This document shows, piece after piece, positions 1 through 7,465 of a stretch of 64,000 bases of DNA (its first letter is position 1; each line of letters opens with the position of its first letter). The stretch comes from Mucilaginibacter sp. GTDB taxonomy: Bacteria; Bacteroidota; Bacteroidia; Sphingobacteriales; Sphingobacteriaceae. The notes below the pieces were generated by a model. That model made no database searches and was not told the origin of the DNA. It was given only the letters and a program-made list of their open reading frames with translations. The DNA lies in the NCBI RefSeq assembly GCF_025359345.1, contig NZ_JANYGQ010000021.1, positions 1 to 64,000 of the forward strand, in the 5' to 3' direction. Both the position numbers and the translations under genes were made by a program.

Positions 1-75
1 AAGCTTACTAAACTGAACGAAGCCTGGCGGGATGTTCTGTAGCACTTAGGAGGAATGAACGCCTTATTTCCCGTA

Positions 76-348
76 TTATCGCAAGCCACGATTTTTAAGT
101 TCGGTATTAACTATTTTGGCTTTGGCTTTGACTTTCGTAAGTATGAAGCCATCGCTGCTATTTCGTCTAACAACTCCAGGCATGTGCCTAACTTGGCTAT
201 TAAAATTTATCAATTCCATTCGCAGTTCATTTACTGTCATTTTCTGAACTCTCAACCGATAAAGCTTCTTATCTTCTTGGGTTTTAATAAAGCCTCTGAT
301 TGTTATGACTGCTATTACAATCATGAATAACGCAAATAGCGCTTCCAT
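76..348 (-). CDS. small membrane-anchored hypothetical protein
   Basis: A 90-residue protein that I do not recognise. Residues 3-18 form one hydrophobic segment (ALFALFMIVIAVITI) followed by a basic, helical tail rich in Lys, Arg and Asn, so it is probably a single-pass inner-membrane protein with a cytoplasmic tail. It lies 3 bases downstream of the lipoprotein gene stop at 352 on the same strand, so the two are likely co-transcribed. The opposite strand also carries an open frame here, but the operon context and the N-terminal hydrophobic stretch favour the minus strand. It belongs to the cargo of the integrative element. Confidence 0.5.
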   Translation of the reverse strand: MEALFALFMIVIAVITIRGFIKTQEDKKLYRLRVQKMTVNELRMELINFNSQVRHMPGVVRRNSSDGFILTKVKAKAKIVNTELKNRGLR

Positions 349-351
349 CTC

Positions 352-720
352 TTATGGTTTAGCTATTAAATTGATATCGGTTTCAAAAGGTACAGAAACG
401 GATTGCCATTCATTTAGTGAATAAGTTACCTCTGAAATTCTACCGAAACTCTTTGTGATGGTCAATGTTGTACCCCCGTCTCCTAGATATTCGCCACTGG
501 GGAACAACCTTAAAACAACAGGCTTTTGTCCGGCAATAGTTAGTTTCAACGACTTCTCATAGAATACTAAACTAAGTTCTTTACCCAGCATTCGTTCGGC
601 GACTTTACTATATCTATCATCAGGCTTAACCTGAACATCCGTTATTTTTAAGGTATTCGTATTACAAGAAAATAGTATCACACTGAAAAGTATAAGAGTG
701 ATGTGATTTAAGTGTTTCAT
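352..720 (-). CDS. putative lipoprotein, cargo of the integrative element
   Basis: A 122-residue secreted lipoprotein. Residues 1-18 form a signal peptide ending in the lipobox-like LFSC, with Cys19 as the likely lipidation site. The mature part is short and beta-rich (GEYLGDGGTTLTITKSFGRI), and I do not recognise a named family. The gene sits between another lipoprotein gene (stop at 742) and a small membrane protein gene, all on the minus strand, which suggests one envelope-directed transcription unit. The function is unknown; structural homology search would be the useful test. Confidence 0.6.
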   Translation of the reverse strand: MKHLNHITLILFSVILFSCNTNTLKITDVQVKPDDRYSKVAERMLGKELSLVFYEKSLKLTIAGQKPVVLRLFPSGEYLGDGGTTLTITKSFGRISEVTYSLNEWQSVSVPFETDINLIAKP

Positions 721-741
721 GCTATGCGGTTTTATATTTGG

Positions 742-1572
742 TTACTTAATTATCGGAAAGACTATTTTAGTAAAATACTGCAATGCGATGTAGTCTGAAA
801 GTGATTCCGTCACCCAATCCGGGTAAACCTCTACAGAGTAGGAAGTTGTTGAATTACCCAAGTCTTTAAACACAGGTTTAGCAAACCCTCTTGTCAAAGT
901 CATGTCGATGATTAGTGTATCTTGCGGGTCGATGAATCCGGGAACATCACAGGAAATTTCGAATTGGTGACGAATTGTGATTGGGGTACTTGCCTGCACT
1001 TCTAAAGCTATGGCTTGCGAGTATGCGGGATTGGATTTAGTTAGAGCATACTCCGCTGTCATAACATTGCCAAATGCAGTTTGTGAAGTTAGTTGAGCGG
1101 CATCACCGGTGTTAACAGCATTTACTTTAATAAGTACGTCTTTATTGAACTGGTCTAATGATAGCAAATTATTTTGCTTGGTTATAGATAAATACCCTTT
1201 CCAGGGCCAGCTTTGATTGGCAGCTTTATAAAGAACTGTGCCGCTGGTTAATGAGACTCTTGAGGGCATTACGTTCGAATCTCTATCGAAGTCCATCGTT
1301 AAGTTTTCACCTATGATAGTAACTTTATTAATTCCGGAACCTCCACTGACTGTCGCTATAGCAGCATTAAAGACTTTCTTATTGCAATCAGCATTAGGAT
1401 TAAAGGTAGAATATTCGACAATAAGTGATTTATCGACTGCCCCCGCATGAATAAATTTAGCATCAATAGCAGCGTTGAGTGGCGTTTGAGGTTGTGCTGG
1501 TTGCGTTCCTGACTTCTTACAGGATGCAATTGTTGCCCCGGCGAGTGCGAGGATTAGGAATCTTTTGAACAT
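742..1572 (-). CDS. putative lipoprotein, cargo of the integrative element
   Basis: A 276-residue lipoprotein. The N-terminus MFKRFLILALAGATIASC is a type II signal peptide with Cys18 as the first mature residue, followed by a typical Lys/Ser/Thr/Pro/Gln linker. The rest alternates short beta-strand-like segments (for example IDMTLTRGFAKPVF) and looks like a beta-sandwich, but no family is recognisable. It is the first gene of a three-gene minus-strand group with the 122-residue lipoprotein and the 90-residue membrane protein. No terminator is visible between it and the next gene. Confidence 0.6.
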   Translation of the reverse strand: MFKRFLILALAGATIASCKKSGTQPAQPQTPLNAAIDAKFIHAGAVDKSLIVEYSTFNPNADCNKKVFNAAIATVSGGSGINKVTIIGENLTMDFDRDSNVMPSRVSLTSGTVLYKAANQSWPWKGYLSITKQNNLLSLDQFNKDVLIKVNAVNTGDAAQLTSQTAFGNVMTAEYALTKSNPAYSQAIALEVQASTPITIRHQFEISCDVPGFIDPQDTLIIDMTLTRGFAKPVFKDLGNSTTSYSVEVYPDWVTESLSDYIALQYFTKIVFPIIK

Positions 1573-1886
1573 AAGGTTAATGAATTAAGTTAAGGCACCG
1601 ATTAGTCCTTATCGGTAGGTTATAAAACACAATAAGCGCAAGGACTGAGCCAGTCCGCGTCTTAAAGGTACCGCAAAGAACCCGACAACAACAAACCAGT
1701 CAGCACCTCACGCTTATTTGCGTGGGTGTTGAACTAATTTGTTCTCGTTGTCTAATTAAATTTGCGGTTTCTTAAGACAAGAACAATAAGCTTAACACTT
1801 ATATCTTTATATGTAATGTTCCTTTATGTATTCAAATAGCTTGATTTTAGTTTTAAATTACAGAAACGAAATTAACAATTAATAGC
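1573..1886. other. non-coding stretch in the integrative element
   Basis: About 315 bases without a convincing gene between the divergent ends of two minus-strand units. It must hold the promoter of the lipoprotein group read leftward. It contains a short dyad around 1708-1732 (cacctcacgc and gcgtgggtg with a short spacer) that could be a terminator or operator half. Otherwise it is plain AT-rich sequence. Confidence 0.4.
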
Positions 1887-1921
1887 AAACAAATAAGGTC
1901 CGTGGTTGCCCTTATTTGTTT
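1887..1921 (-). terminator. rho-independent terminator after the 154-residue gene
   Basis: A perfect 12-base inverted repeat (aaacaaataagg at 1887-1898, ccttatttgttt at 1910-1921) with an 11-base loop. It lies 17 bases beyond the stop codon at 1938 of the minus-strand gene. The A/T-rich arms give a U tract in the minus-strand transcript. Confidence 0.7.
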
Positions 1922-1937
1922 TATCAAAGAGAAGTTG

Positions 1938-2402
1938 TTACTGCTCAAACTCACTCATCCTCCTTTTGAAGTAATCGTATGCGCTCGAACAAAATTTAAT
2001 GTCCAAACAGTTCTCAATCATTATCTTAGTGTTAGCTTGCATCGTATGTTTAAAAGCTAATCGGAGTAAAGCATTACTGCTTAACCCACTTCCTTGCTGG
2101 TAAGCTTCCTTACCAATAATTAGCAACATTGAGTACTCGCCATTAACACGGGTGATTAACAAGGAACAAAACGAACAAACAAACTCCCTAACGAGGTTTG
2201 TGTAATTTAACTGGTGAGAGTGTTGAAACTCAACATATTCTTGTTTCTCTTTAGAAATATGATTGTGTAACATGGCCCTCAAATCCTTTGCGGTGTTGCT
2301 GTAGGCATTAAGAATTTCGTGGTTACGTGAGTCATGCGGATTAGTAATTGTGGCAGCATGGGCTTTATTCTGCTTGGGTTTACGTGTTTTTACTTCTGAC
2401 AT
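1938..2402 (-). CDS. hypothetical protein, paralogue 1 of a three-member tandem family
   Basis: A 154-residue soluble protein of unknown function. Its second half aligns by eye with the two genes beside it (2473-3021 and 3035-3523). The shared pattern is a FVC-x2-CSL block, then LLR/LxLAF with a following T-M, then an N-x-E-x-C-L-x block and a terminal YDYF...R. Cys-rich FVCSFCSL resembles a structural or metal-binding knuckle, but only two cysteines lie close together and one paralogue lacks them. The gene has its own terminator at 1887-1921. No known domain is recognised, and it is confined to the integrative element in this window. Confidence 0.6.
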   Translation of the reverse strand: MSEVKTRKPKQNKAHAATITNPHDSRNHEILNAYSNTAKDLRAMLHNHISKEKQEYVEFQHSHQLNYTNLVREFVCSFCSLLITRVNGEYSMLLIIGKEAYQQGSGLSSNALLRLAFKHTMQANTKIMIENCLDIKFCSSAYDYFKRRMSEFEQ

Positions 2403-2438
2403 GGTAGTGGGTTTAAATTAATAAATGAGTTAAATGAA

Positions 2439-2466
2439 AACTGCCTGGCGAGTTCGCCAGGCAGTT
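2439..2466 (-). terminator. strong hairpin terminator between paralogues 1 and 2
   Basis: A perfect 12-bp stem (aactgcctggcg at 2439-2450, cgccaggcagtt at 2455-2466) with a 4-base loop, directly after the stop at 2473 of the minus-strand gene. Read on the minus strand it is followed by TTTTC, as expected of an intrinsic terminator. Confidence 0.85.
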
Positions 2467-2472
2467 GAGTTG

Positions 2473-3021
2473 TTAAATAAGTAAATCCTCTATGCCGGTC
2501 GTAGGTGGCTCAATTAATAAAGAAGTATTCAGTGTTTCCCCCTCTAATAGTCGACCGGTCCAATAATCATAATGATTGACTTTCTCGGTGTTCACCTGTA
2601 AGCAACCTTCAATATTATATTGTGTGGTTTCCCACATTGTTGCGCGGTAAGCTGCCCTTAAAAGCTGGTCGTAGTTATATCCACCAATCCACTTCTTAAT
2701 TTCATAATCAGTGTCAAGTTCAATTATTCGGCAATCCTTATAAATTGATAATCGTAGACTGCACATGATGCAGACGAATTCGAAAACTACGTTATGAGTG
2801 GATTGCTCTTCGATTGGGGTGTAGCTGACTAAATAACGCCTAGCTTCTTCATGGGTGAGTCGGGAAAGCAAATAGCGGATGTCCTTGTTGATTCCGTTGT
2901 AAACTCGGGAGATTTCAAGGTTCTTTGCATTAAGGTCATTTGAGGGAGTTAATTTAACAATTTGAAGCGCCGAACTTTCATAATTCGGCGCTTCCAGAAA
3001 CTTGATGATTTCCTGGTTCAT
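2473..3021 (-). CDS. hypothetical protein, paralogue 2 of a three-member tandem family
   Basis: A 182-residue protein of unknown function with no signal peptide or membrane segment. It shares with its neighbours the block FEFVCIMCSLRLS, the segment LLRAAYRATM, then YNIEGCLQV and a terminal YDYWTGRL motif. The similarity to the 154-residue protein is clear in these blocks; similarity to the 162-residue protein is weaker and lacks the Cys pair. It begins only 13 bases after the stop of the upstream gene (3035), so those two are probably one transcript ending at the hairpin at 2439-2466. Confidence 0.6.
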   Translation of the reverse strand: MNQEIIKFLEAPNYESSALQIVKLTPSNDLNAKNLEISRVYNGINKDIRYLLSRLTHEEARRYLVSYTPIEEQSTHNVVFEFVCIMCSLRLSIYKDCRIIELDTDYEIKKWIGGYNYDQLLRAAYRATMWETTQYNIEGCLQVNTEKVNHYDYWTGRLLEGETLNTSLLIEPPTTGIEDLLI

Positions 3022-3034
3022 GATAAAGGATAGC

Positions 3035-3523
3035 CTAAGCCTCTTTCTTTAGTAATTCGACTGTTACCTTTTTGCAGCCAGCAAAACCTTTATCAAGCAA
3101 GTCTTTAGCCTCCTTGTAATCCTCGGTTCTGAACATGCACACATTAAGCGAATCTTCGATGTTCACTTCTGTTGCCGATGCAGCTGTATTTTTAAAAATA
3201 ACTCTGGTCAGTATTGTGTCCAAGTAGTTCCCTACTTGCTGTTTGAAGTTAAAGTTCTTGGCATAGTAGATAGAGCATTCACCTGTATGGCCCTCGAACC
3301 GTAGGTGAATTAGTGGAGAGTAGAAGCCATAATTGTTGCTGTAGCCTGTGCTTGAGTAATCTACCTCTAAGTATGTACGTAAGTACTCACTGGAGTAAAG
3401 TGGAATCAGCTGTTTAATCTCTGATAAGATGGCGAAGAACGCTTTCTTTACAGCTTCATTTTTAGCTTTAAGAGTTTCTTCTGCTGTTGCCTCCGTGGAT
3501 GGTGTTACTACTGTTGTTTTCAT
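3035..3523 (-). CDS. hypothetical protein, paralogue 3 of a three-member tandem family
   Basis: A 162-residue soluble protein of unknown function. Its C-terminal half (a hydrophobic strand block, then ILTRVIFKNT, VNIEDSLNVC and EDYKEAKDLL) matches the layout of the two downstream paralogues, but the FVC-x2-CSL cysteine pair is replaced by SPLIHLRFEG. It is the first gene of the tandem pair 3035/2473. The family recurs three times in 1.6 kb, which suggests duplication and divergence inside the mobile element. Confidence 0.55.
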   Translation of the reverse strand: MKTTVVTPSTEATAEETLKAKNEAVKKAFFAILSEIKQLIPLYSSEYLRTYLEVDYSSTGYSNNYGFYSPLIHLRFEGHTGECSIYYAKNFNFKQQVGNYLDTILTRVIFKNTAASATEVNIEDSLNVCMFRTEDYKEAKDLLDKGFAGCKKVTVELLKKEA

Positions 3524-3902
3524 TTTAATGAATTTTAATGGTTAAGAAATAATGATATGTTGGGATGGAAAAGTGGGTGGTTGGATAAGTGGGTGGGGTT
3601 CACTTATGAGCGAGGTTGAAAAGCTGCTTTTTACCTGTGGGTGGCAAGCAATAGGTGTTGTTTTAGTAAAACAGCTGAACCGGTAGCTCCTCGATAACTT
3701 GTCGTTGAATGAAAATCGTTTGTTCTACAGCCTAACGAATTCCATGAGCACGGGGATTTTCAAATCGATGGGCACTATGGATTAGTGATTTAGCCTGTGG
3801 GAAACGATTTTCAATCAAGCTTATGGGGAGGTACTATCGTGGTATACCCGGGGGACATGTAGCTCACAGTGAATTTTTAAAATGAAAATAAATTTGGTAA
3901 TG
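3524..3902. other. non-coding region with direct and inverted repeats
   Basis: About 380 bases with no convincing gene between the SF2-like gene terminator and the paralogue array. It holds the decamer aagtgggtgg twice (3570-3600 area) plus a third tgtgggtgg near 3640. It also holds a separated inverted pair, tgaaaatcgttt near 3710-3722 and aaacgattttca near 3802-3815, with a third gattttcaaatcgat between them. Such clustered repeats fit a control region, a replication or transfer origin, or a structured RNA; the sequence does not decide. Confidence 0.35.
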
Positions 3903-3906
3903 AAAA

Positions 3907-3931
3907 AGCCTTGGCTTATTCGGCCAAGGCT
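3907..3931 (-). terminator. hairpin terminator after the SF2-helicase-like gene
   Basis: Perfect 9-bp stem agccttggc (3907-3915) and gccaaggct (3923-3931) with a 7-base loop. On the minus strand the second arm runs straight into TTTTTCA, so it terminates transcription of the gene ending at 3992. Confidence 0.8.
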
Positions 3932-3991
3932 GGGTAAAGACACTATTTTAGATAGGGGTATAAGGAGAGCATTTCCAGAAAACTTGTCTTA

Positions 3992-5794
3992 TCACACAAA
4001 TTTCGACCGTAATATCCGGCGACCTTTAACCTCTCTACCGTCGTGTGTCCAACCCAATGTAGTTCGTGGGGAAATATCAAAGTAGTGTGCTAATAACTTG
4101 ACGCTTGGCCGTAATCGCAAACCGTGCCTTTTAATGCCATAGTCGAGTATTTTAATAATTTTGTTTGTTGAATAACTATTTCCTACCCTAAAAGCACGCT
4201 TTAATAAAGTGATAAATTGAAAACTATTTTTATCTACTTCTTGCTTTTTATCTTCTACAGCATTATTAATCAATGCCGGCTTAAATTCCAGTTCAGCCAT
4301 TTTATCGTAACCTAATAATCTATATGCCTCGCATATTGCAGGGAACAACTTCTGAAGCTCACTTTTAACTAAATAAGCACTGAAGTTATATTGGTGCGAT
4401 TTCAAGTCAATGTTGCTTAATGATTCTGCTACCGCTTGATAAACGGCTTTTAAGGATATACCCGATTTCAGTTTATTATTTTTAATATCATCAAGCGAAT
4501 ATTCTTCCGGCTGAAAGTTTATTGTAAAGCGCTTTGTGATTTCGTATGCATGTCTTAACGTTTCTGCGGTGTGATAATATCCATTTACTCGATTAATATG
4601 GATTTCATTATCTACCATATAGTAGTTTTTATTCCCGTTGTTCTGATTGATAAATCGGGCAAATTCAACAAGCTTTAAACACTCGTCTAAGGTGTCCCTT
4701 GCGCCCTGAGTTGTCGCAGATGTTCTTAACAATTTTATGGTATTATATGCGGACTCACACCCATCCAAATAGCTTAGTACCTGGTCTTTCGGTCTTGCAA
4801 TAAGCGTTTCTTTTAGATTTGAGATATGTGTTACGTCTTTCACGCCGTTACGTAACCTGCCAACAATTTGAATAACCTCCGTATAAGGGTCGACCATTGA
4901 GTGCAATGCCTTTTGTAAATCTGAAATAATTAAGATATTGGGTTTAAAATCAACCTTTAAATCTACAGCCGAGAAGAACCTGCTTGAGAAGAAATTGTAC
5001 TTTTTCAGTTTAGTAGCATCAAACATATCGCTAACGCACATAATATCATTAACTTTTAGTTTTATCTTACTTTCCCGTGCACAAAAGATATAGCTTTCAC
5101 TCTTAATATCTAATGTTTTAATAACTGAGGCAATAGTCTCGGTTGAGTTTAAAAATATAAAGTAGTGGTCACTATGTTTAGTTTTAAAGTACTTCTTTAA
5201 AGATAACAAAATGTTATTAGTCGGTATCAAGTCGATAGGCATAGGTGTGTCAAAATTAGGCTTGATATAATAAGGTTTAAACTTATTAAGAGTAAACCTC
5301 GGGTCGGATGGCATTATGGGGGTTGCAGAAATGAAAGCACTATTTTTAAAAATAAAGAAGTCATCCATAGGCAATATAATATTCGGCCTGTAACTAACGT
5401 CTTGTATGGTTCGCTCGCACTCGTCGAAAAGCAGAAAAAAGTCATTATATAAATCCATCCCTACTTCTTCAATCGCATCTTTCACTTTCTGGTACGATTC
5501 AGGCGTAACCAATATCTTTTTGTATTCAACATCAGAATTGAGATAATCTATTACGTCCTCTTTATAAATACCCTCTGACACCCCAAATATTTCTTTTGTG
5601 CGCTTGCCAACAATTACAGGCACATTAGGCTCAATAAGAATACTATTCCGTTTGCAGATGGTAGCATCTGCTTCTAAAGTTGAGGCACCTATTCCAGTTA
5701 AGGTTTTAAAAATGATTGATTTTGACGGTAATTTATCCAGTAAATCACTTAGATACTGGCCTTTAGATATGTAAATTGTTTGTGGCTTTTTCAT
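3992..5794 (-). CDS. SF2-helicase-like protein with degenerate P-loop
   Basis: A 600-residue protein with the layout of a superfamily 2 helicase or translocase. A motif I-like segment TLTGIGASTLE lies at residues 31-41, a motif II LLFDECER at 121-128, a motif III SATP at 156-159 and a motif VI QIVGRLRNG at 309-317. The usual GxGKT lysine is absent: the sequence is G-I-G-A-S-T. Large mobile elements of Bacteroidota commonly carry proteins of this shape with a G-x-G-[AG]-T-T motif instead of a classical Walker A, so the loss is probably ancestral rather than a recent mutation. The C-terminal half (330-600) is helical with no recognised domain; the last 60 residues resemble a helix-turn-helix (ARVGNS... 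ISPRTTLGW). Role unknown; a DNA-handling role in the element is inferred from context. Confidence 0.6.
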   Translation of the reverse strand: MKKPQTIYISKGQYLSDLLDKLPSKSIIFKTLTGIGASTLEADATICKRNSILIEPNVPVIVGKRTKEIFGVSEGIYKEDVIDYLNSDVEYKKILVTPESYQKVKDAIEEVGMDLYNDFFLLFDECERTIQDVSYRPNIILPMDDFFIFKNSAFISATPIMPSDPRFTLNKFKPYYIKPNFDTPMPIDLIPTNNILLSLKKYFKTKHSDHYFIFLNSTETIASVIKTLDIKSESYIFCARESKIKLKVNDIMCVSDMFDATKLKKYNFFSSRFFSAVDLKVDFKPNILIISDLQKALHSMVDPYTEVIQIVGRLRNGVKDVTHISNLKETLIARPKDQVLSYLDGCESAYNTIKLLRTSATTQGARDTLDECLKLVEFARFINQNNGNKNYYMVDNEIHINRVNGYYHTAETLRHAYEITKRFTINFQPEEYSLDDIKNNKLKSGISLKAVYQAVAESLSNIDLKSHQYNFSAYLVKSELQKLFPAICEAYRLLGYDKMAELEFKPALINNAVEDKKQEVDKNSFQFITLLKRAFRVGNSYSTNKIIKILDYGIKRHGLRLRPSVKLLAHYFDISPRTTLGWTHDGREVKGRRILRSKFV

Positions 5795-5867
5795 GTTATT
5801 ATGGCAATAAAAGTCCTATAGGCATTATTAAGCCTTTTCGGATTGATTAAGAATTTGATTGATAATA

Positions 5868-5893
5868 AAAAGGGGGCAGGTGCGCCCCCTTTT
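5868..5893 (-). terminator. hairpin terminator after the 154-residue gene at 5899
   Basis: Inverted repeat aaaaggggg (5868-5876) and ccccctttt (5885-5893), located 6 bases past the stop codon at 5899. The minus-strand transcript ends the stem in a U tract. Confidence 0.8.
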
Positions 5894-5898
5894 CTTAG

Positions 5899-6363
5899 TT
5901 AGGAATTTGTTTCCTGTGCTTCAAGAAACAATTGGTTTATGTCAAAATCAGGAACAATAAGACCTAATTGATAATGCTTAACAAATGTGTCAAGTTCTCC
6001 AGCCATAACCACCTTAAACTCTTGCCTTGATTGTGCAAGTGCGAAGATTAGCCACATATATTTATTACCGTATTTGTCGGTTCTGATATATGGTAAGCTG
6101 TTTAACTTTTGCTTGTTTTGCATATATTCAAGCATAAGCTTGAAATTACGTCTTTCATTGTCCCGCAATGAAGTAAACCACGGTGTAAACGACTCCTTTT
6201 TAAAGTAACCGTCATTTTGGTCGGTACTAAAGAATAGACTTGCCTTTACTTTATTAGCACTTGTTCTATCTTTCGTTGCGAGTAAATCGCATATATCGAT
6301 TTTGCCATCCTTGAGGCTATCGATTTCGGCTTGCTCTAAGCCGGTTTCCATTGTTTCTGACAT
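5899..6363 (-). CDS. hypothetical protein of the integrative element
   Basis: A 154-residue acidic, soluble protein that I do not recognise. There is no signal peptide or membrane helix. The middle (residues 60-110) is aromatic and basic (ESFTPWFTSLRDNERRNFKLM, then YGNKYMWLIFALAQ). It is transcribed on its own: a terminator follows at 5868-5893 and a 180-base spacer precedes it. Nothing in the neighbourhood assigns a function beyond membership of the element. Confidence 0.55.
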   Translation of the reverse strand: MSETMETGLEQAEIDSLKDGKIDICDLLATKDRTSANKVKASLFFSTDQNDGYFKKESFTPWFTSLRDNERRNFKLMLEYMQNKQKLNSLPYIRTDKYGNKYMWLIFALAQSRQEFKVVMAGELDTFVKHYQLGLIVPDFDINQLFLEAQETNS

Positions 6364-6541
6364 TTATTTATGTCTTAAGTTGTAAATAACTCTGTTGATT
6401 AGCAAAGGGCGCGCGCTCCGTTGTACAACACAAAGGATGTGCACCTCCCCGTGTTGGTTCAACAAAATTAGATAGCTCCAGATATTTTGTTTCAGAAACG
6501 AAATGTTCGTAGGTGAGTTTGTTCTGCCAACTTAATGGCGA

Positions 6542-7396
6542 TTATTTATATAAGGTGTCTCTTATCTTTTCCCTGTAGTTCTTAATATGGTCACCATCAA
6601 CTTCTATTTTCGGAGTTACCAATCCCAAAACTTCAAACACATCATAAATTAATTCAAGCTGGCGCTTAGAGCCTAATCTGGCTCGTTGATTAATTAATAA
6701 GTTATTATCATTTAAAAATCTAATGAGAGTGTCGGCCCCTTTTAAAATGTAGTACTCTCGGTGGTCAATAACCTTTTTGTTATATTCATTTGCTATTGAT
6801 TTAAGTTTTGAATTAGATGTTAGGGGATTGTTTAACAACTCTAACAAGGGAATGCCGGCTACATCAGAACCGGAAAGTTGAAGCGAAGAAGTCATGGCAT
6901 TCATTACGTTTTCTAATAATGGATGCATCCATTGTAAATTATTGAAAGTCGCTGTGGTGCCATCTTCTGATTTAATTATAATCTCAACATTATCAATGTT
7001 GCCGCGAGAAATTCGTTTTGCGGTAAAGAGGTTGGCTATATTGATTTTGCGGGCGTTATCGAGGTATAGATACTCCGGTGTGCAATCTAATCCCGCTTTT
7101 ATATATAGCGCCATAAATAGTAAGTTATTGCAATTTATGGGGTCTATCAGTTTTTCCTTAAGAATTTGGCTTATTTGACTGAACTTTCGTTTCGCAACAT
7201 TCAGCATTAAGTCATAATGATTTTGCCCCTCCTTATATAAGGGTTGTAGCTTTATTTCATTTATAGTAATAAGTTCATCTTCGCTGAAACTAAACTCAAT
7301 TTGACAGATGTCTTCATCAATTATATGAAAGACCAAGTTTTCAAAGTCTGTTTTAACGTAATCTAGTGCCTTCTTTTCAATTCTTATATAACCCAT
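6542..7396 (-). CDS. hypothetical protein next to the integrase
   Basis: A 284-residue protein, acidic at the N-terminus and helical in the second half, without a signal peptide or recognisable domain. The N-terminal 90 residues are rich in Ile, Glu and Phe; residues 180-280 contain several Leu/Asn-rich helices and end in a basic tail (KNYREKIRDTLYK). It lies immediately downstream of the integrase gene but is separated from it by a terminator at 7425-7461, so it is expressed independently. Position beside int suggests an element-specific regulator or accessory factor, but that is only a guess. Confidence 0.5.
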   Translation of the reverse strand: MGYIRIEKKALDYVKTDFENLVFHIIDEDICQIEFSFSEDELITINEIKLQPLYKEGQNHYDLMLNVAKRKFSQISQILKEKLIDPINCNNLLFMALYIKAGLDCTPEYLYLDNARKINIANLFTAKRISRGNIDNVEIIIKSEDGTTATFNNLQWMHPLLENVMNAMTSSLQLSGSDVAGIPLLELLNNPLTSNSKLKSIANEYNKKVIDHREYYILKGADTLIRFLNDNNLLINQRARLGSKRQLELIYDVFEVLGLVTPKIEVDGDHIKNYREKIRDTLYK

Positions 7397-7424
7397 TCGC
7401 TACTGATATTAAAATAAAGGTAAA

Positions 7425-7461
7425 TTAAAAATCCCGCCCCTCTGAATAGGAGCAGGATTTA
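7425..7461 (-). terminator. hairpin terminator after the integrase gene
   Basis: Imperfect 12-bp stem (aaatcccgcccc at 7429-7440 and aggagcaggattt at 7444-7456 region, pairing with two G-U pairs in RNA) 5 bases beyond the integrase stop at 7466, followed on the minus strand by TTTTTAA. Confidence 0.65.
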
Positions 7462-7465
7462 AGTA

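Noticed and set aside
1..75. Left end of the integrative element or a tRNA-Pro 3' half
   Set aside because: No T arm, no ttcgaatc-type sequence and no copy of the broken tRNA core is found in the first 9 kb apart from the junction at 8884-8925, so the end must be outside the window.
3882..4085. Short plus-strand open frame over the SF2-like gene end
   Set aside because: It overlaps the terminator hairpin at 3907-3931 and the end of the real gene in antisense; no coding support.
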